Origin: Caulobacteraceae bacterium UBA5005
Lineage (GTDB): Bacteria; Pseudomonadota; Alphaproteobacteria; Caulobacterales; Caulobacteraceae
Assembly: GCA_002398405.1 (NCBI GenBank)
Contig: DGYN01000119.1
Location: forward strand, 1 to 13,016
Direction: 5' to 3'
DNA: 13,016 nt
This document shows, in pieces, positions 12,385 to 13,016 of the stretch. The translations under genes were made by a program, and so were the position numbers. The notes under the pieces were generated by a model. It saw only the letters and a program-made list of their open reading frames with translations. It was not told the origin of the DNA and searched no databases. The stretch's first letter is position 1; every line of letters begins with the position of its first letter.

Positions 12385-13016
12385 CTATCGCTGAGGCGGC
12401 AGGCGTACGGTCCGCTGGCCGCCGCTCCGGGTTATGAGCATCACGGCATCGGGCGAACCGGCGCTGACGAAAGCCCGGAGCGCGGCAGTGTCCAGATTCG
12501 GCACGCTGACCGTCGGGGTTCCGGGCGGGGGCGGGAGCGTGGCGAGGTGGGCGGGGAAGCCGATTTCACCGAATTGCCCGTTGCGTTGCATGTCCTGAAA
12601 ACCCAGGAAGCCGTCCACCACGACGTAGTGGTCCGGCGTGTTGGCCCCAAACCCGAGGGCTCCGAGCACCTCCTGCGCCCCGCCCCCCATCTCATAGACG
12701 GCCAGGGGGTCGCGAGCGTTGATCGCGGCCCGAATTTCAGCCGGAGTTCCGGGACGGCTGCCCCAGGAAACCGCCGGCTTCGCTTCGGCGACCTTGATCA
12801 CCTCGCCCACGCCGGCGTTGGTCAGGCTAACGGTGGCGGGGAGTTCGGCGGCGGCGGGGTCGGCTTCCCGGGTCTGAGCTTGCGGGGGCTGGGCCGCAGG
12901 AGCCTCCTGGGGCTTTGCCTCCGGGATGGGCGCCGCCGGGGCCGGGACCGGGGCCGGAGCGAGGGCCGGAGCTTCGGGCGCTCCCGCCGCCCAGGCGGCG
13001 GCTCCGCCTGTGGCGC
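12385..13016 (-). CDS. C-terminal part of a Pro/Ala-rich protein of unknown function (cut by window edge)
   Basis: The frame is open from the right edge of the window to a TAG at 12385-12387, giving 209 visible residues without a start. The first 55 or so are a low-complexity Ala/Pro linker (repeated APAP, PEAP and AAQPP-like units), the kind that spans the periplasm or joins domains. The rest is a compact globular part: VGEVIKVAEAKPAVSWGSRP, PAEIRAAINARDPLAVYEMG, HYVVVDGFLGFQDMQR, then a Pro-rich loop and VMLITRSGGQRTVRLPPQR. A GTG at 12810 could start a shorter protein, but the coding pattern continues smoothly upstream of it, so I read it as internal. I do not recognise the C-terminal domain. 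It is probably in the same transcript as the small secreted-protein gene. Confidence 0.6.
   Translation of the reverse strand, partial: ATGGAAAWAAGAPEAPALAPAPVPAPAAPIPEAKPQEAPAAQPPQAQTREADPAAAELPATVSLTNAGVGEVIKVAEAKPAVSWGSRPGTPAEIRAAINARDPLAVYEMGGGAQEVLGALGFGANTPDHYVVVDGFLGFQDMQRNGQFGEIGFPAHLATLPPPPGTPTVSVPNLDTAALRAFVSAGSPDAVMLITRSGGQRTVRLPPQR

Overview
The window looks like chromosomal DNA from a high-GC alphaproteobacterium, most likely family Caulobacteraceae (Caulobacter/Phenylobacterium type). The reasons are the very GC-rich third codon positions, the rimP-nusA-ylxR-infB order with an ylxR product fused to an L7Ae-like domain, an fsa / DUF484 / xerC cluster beside a divergent priA, and intergenic 'CCCCCTCCACC' palindromes of a kind I recall from this family. 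The taxonomic call is inference. Almost everything is ordinary core genome, and I see no phage, plasmid, CRISPR or defence genes.

Layout. (1) Positions 1-3208, minus strand: the translation/transcription operon rimP > nusA > ylxR > infB. infB runs off the left edge and only its first 73 codons are present. The operon has a sigma70-like promoter at 3180-3208 and two intrinsic-terminator-shaped hairpins, one in the rimP leader and one between ylxR and infB. (2) 3218-5784, minus strand: fsa (fructose-6-phosphate aldolase/transaldolase-like), a DUF484 gene and xerC. A 164-bp inverted-repeat element lies between DUF484 and xerC, and a pair of short palindromes follows the xerC stop. (3) 5824-7980, plus strand: priA, the replication-restart helicase. 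It is the only plus-strand gene, diverges from fsa across 39 bp and converges with the next gene with a 4-bp overlap. (4) 7977-11354, minus strand: two tandem TerC-family membrane proteins followed by a DHA2-type MFS exporter that has its own 13-bp inverted-repeat operator candidate. (5) 11479-13016, minus strand: three exported or low-complexity proteins of unknown role, namely a cyanovirin-N-like small secreted protein, an 82-residue secreted orphan, and the C-terminal part of a Pro/Ala-rich protein cut by the window end.

How the parts work together. RimP (30S maturation), NusA (elongation/termination factor), YlxR (RNA-binding) and IF-2 (initiation) form the classic transcription-translation operon. 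Both terminator-like hairpins in it are candidate sites for feedback through NusA-sensitive termination. XerC resolves chromosome dimers and PriA restarts collapsed forks, so this segment also carries two chromosome-maintenance genes. The TerC pair and the MFS pump are membrane proteins of likely metal and drug/solute efflux function.

Most notable observations: the PriA zinc region has lost three of four cysteines of one zinc site with exact spacing kept; the rimP leader is laid out like an attenuator; an inverted-repeat element supplies the Shine-Dalgarno of xerC; a paired-palindrome repeat family occurs twice; and a near-perfect operator sits in front of the MFS gene. I did not find a convincing novel multi-gene system.
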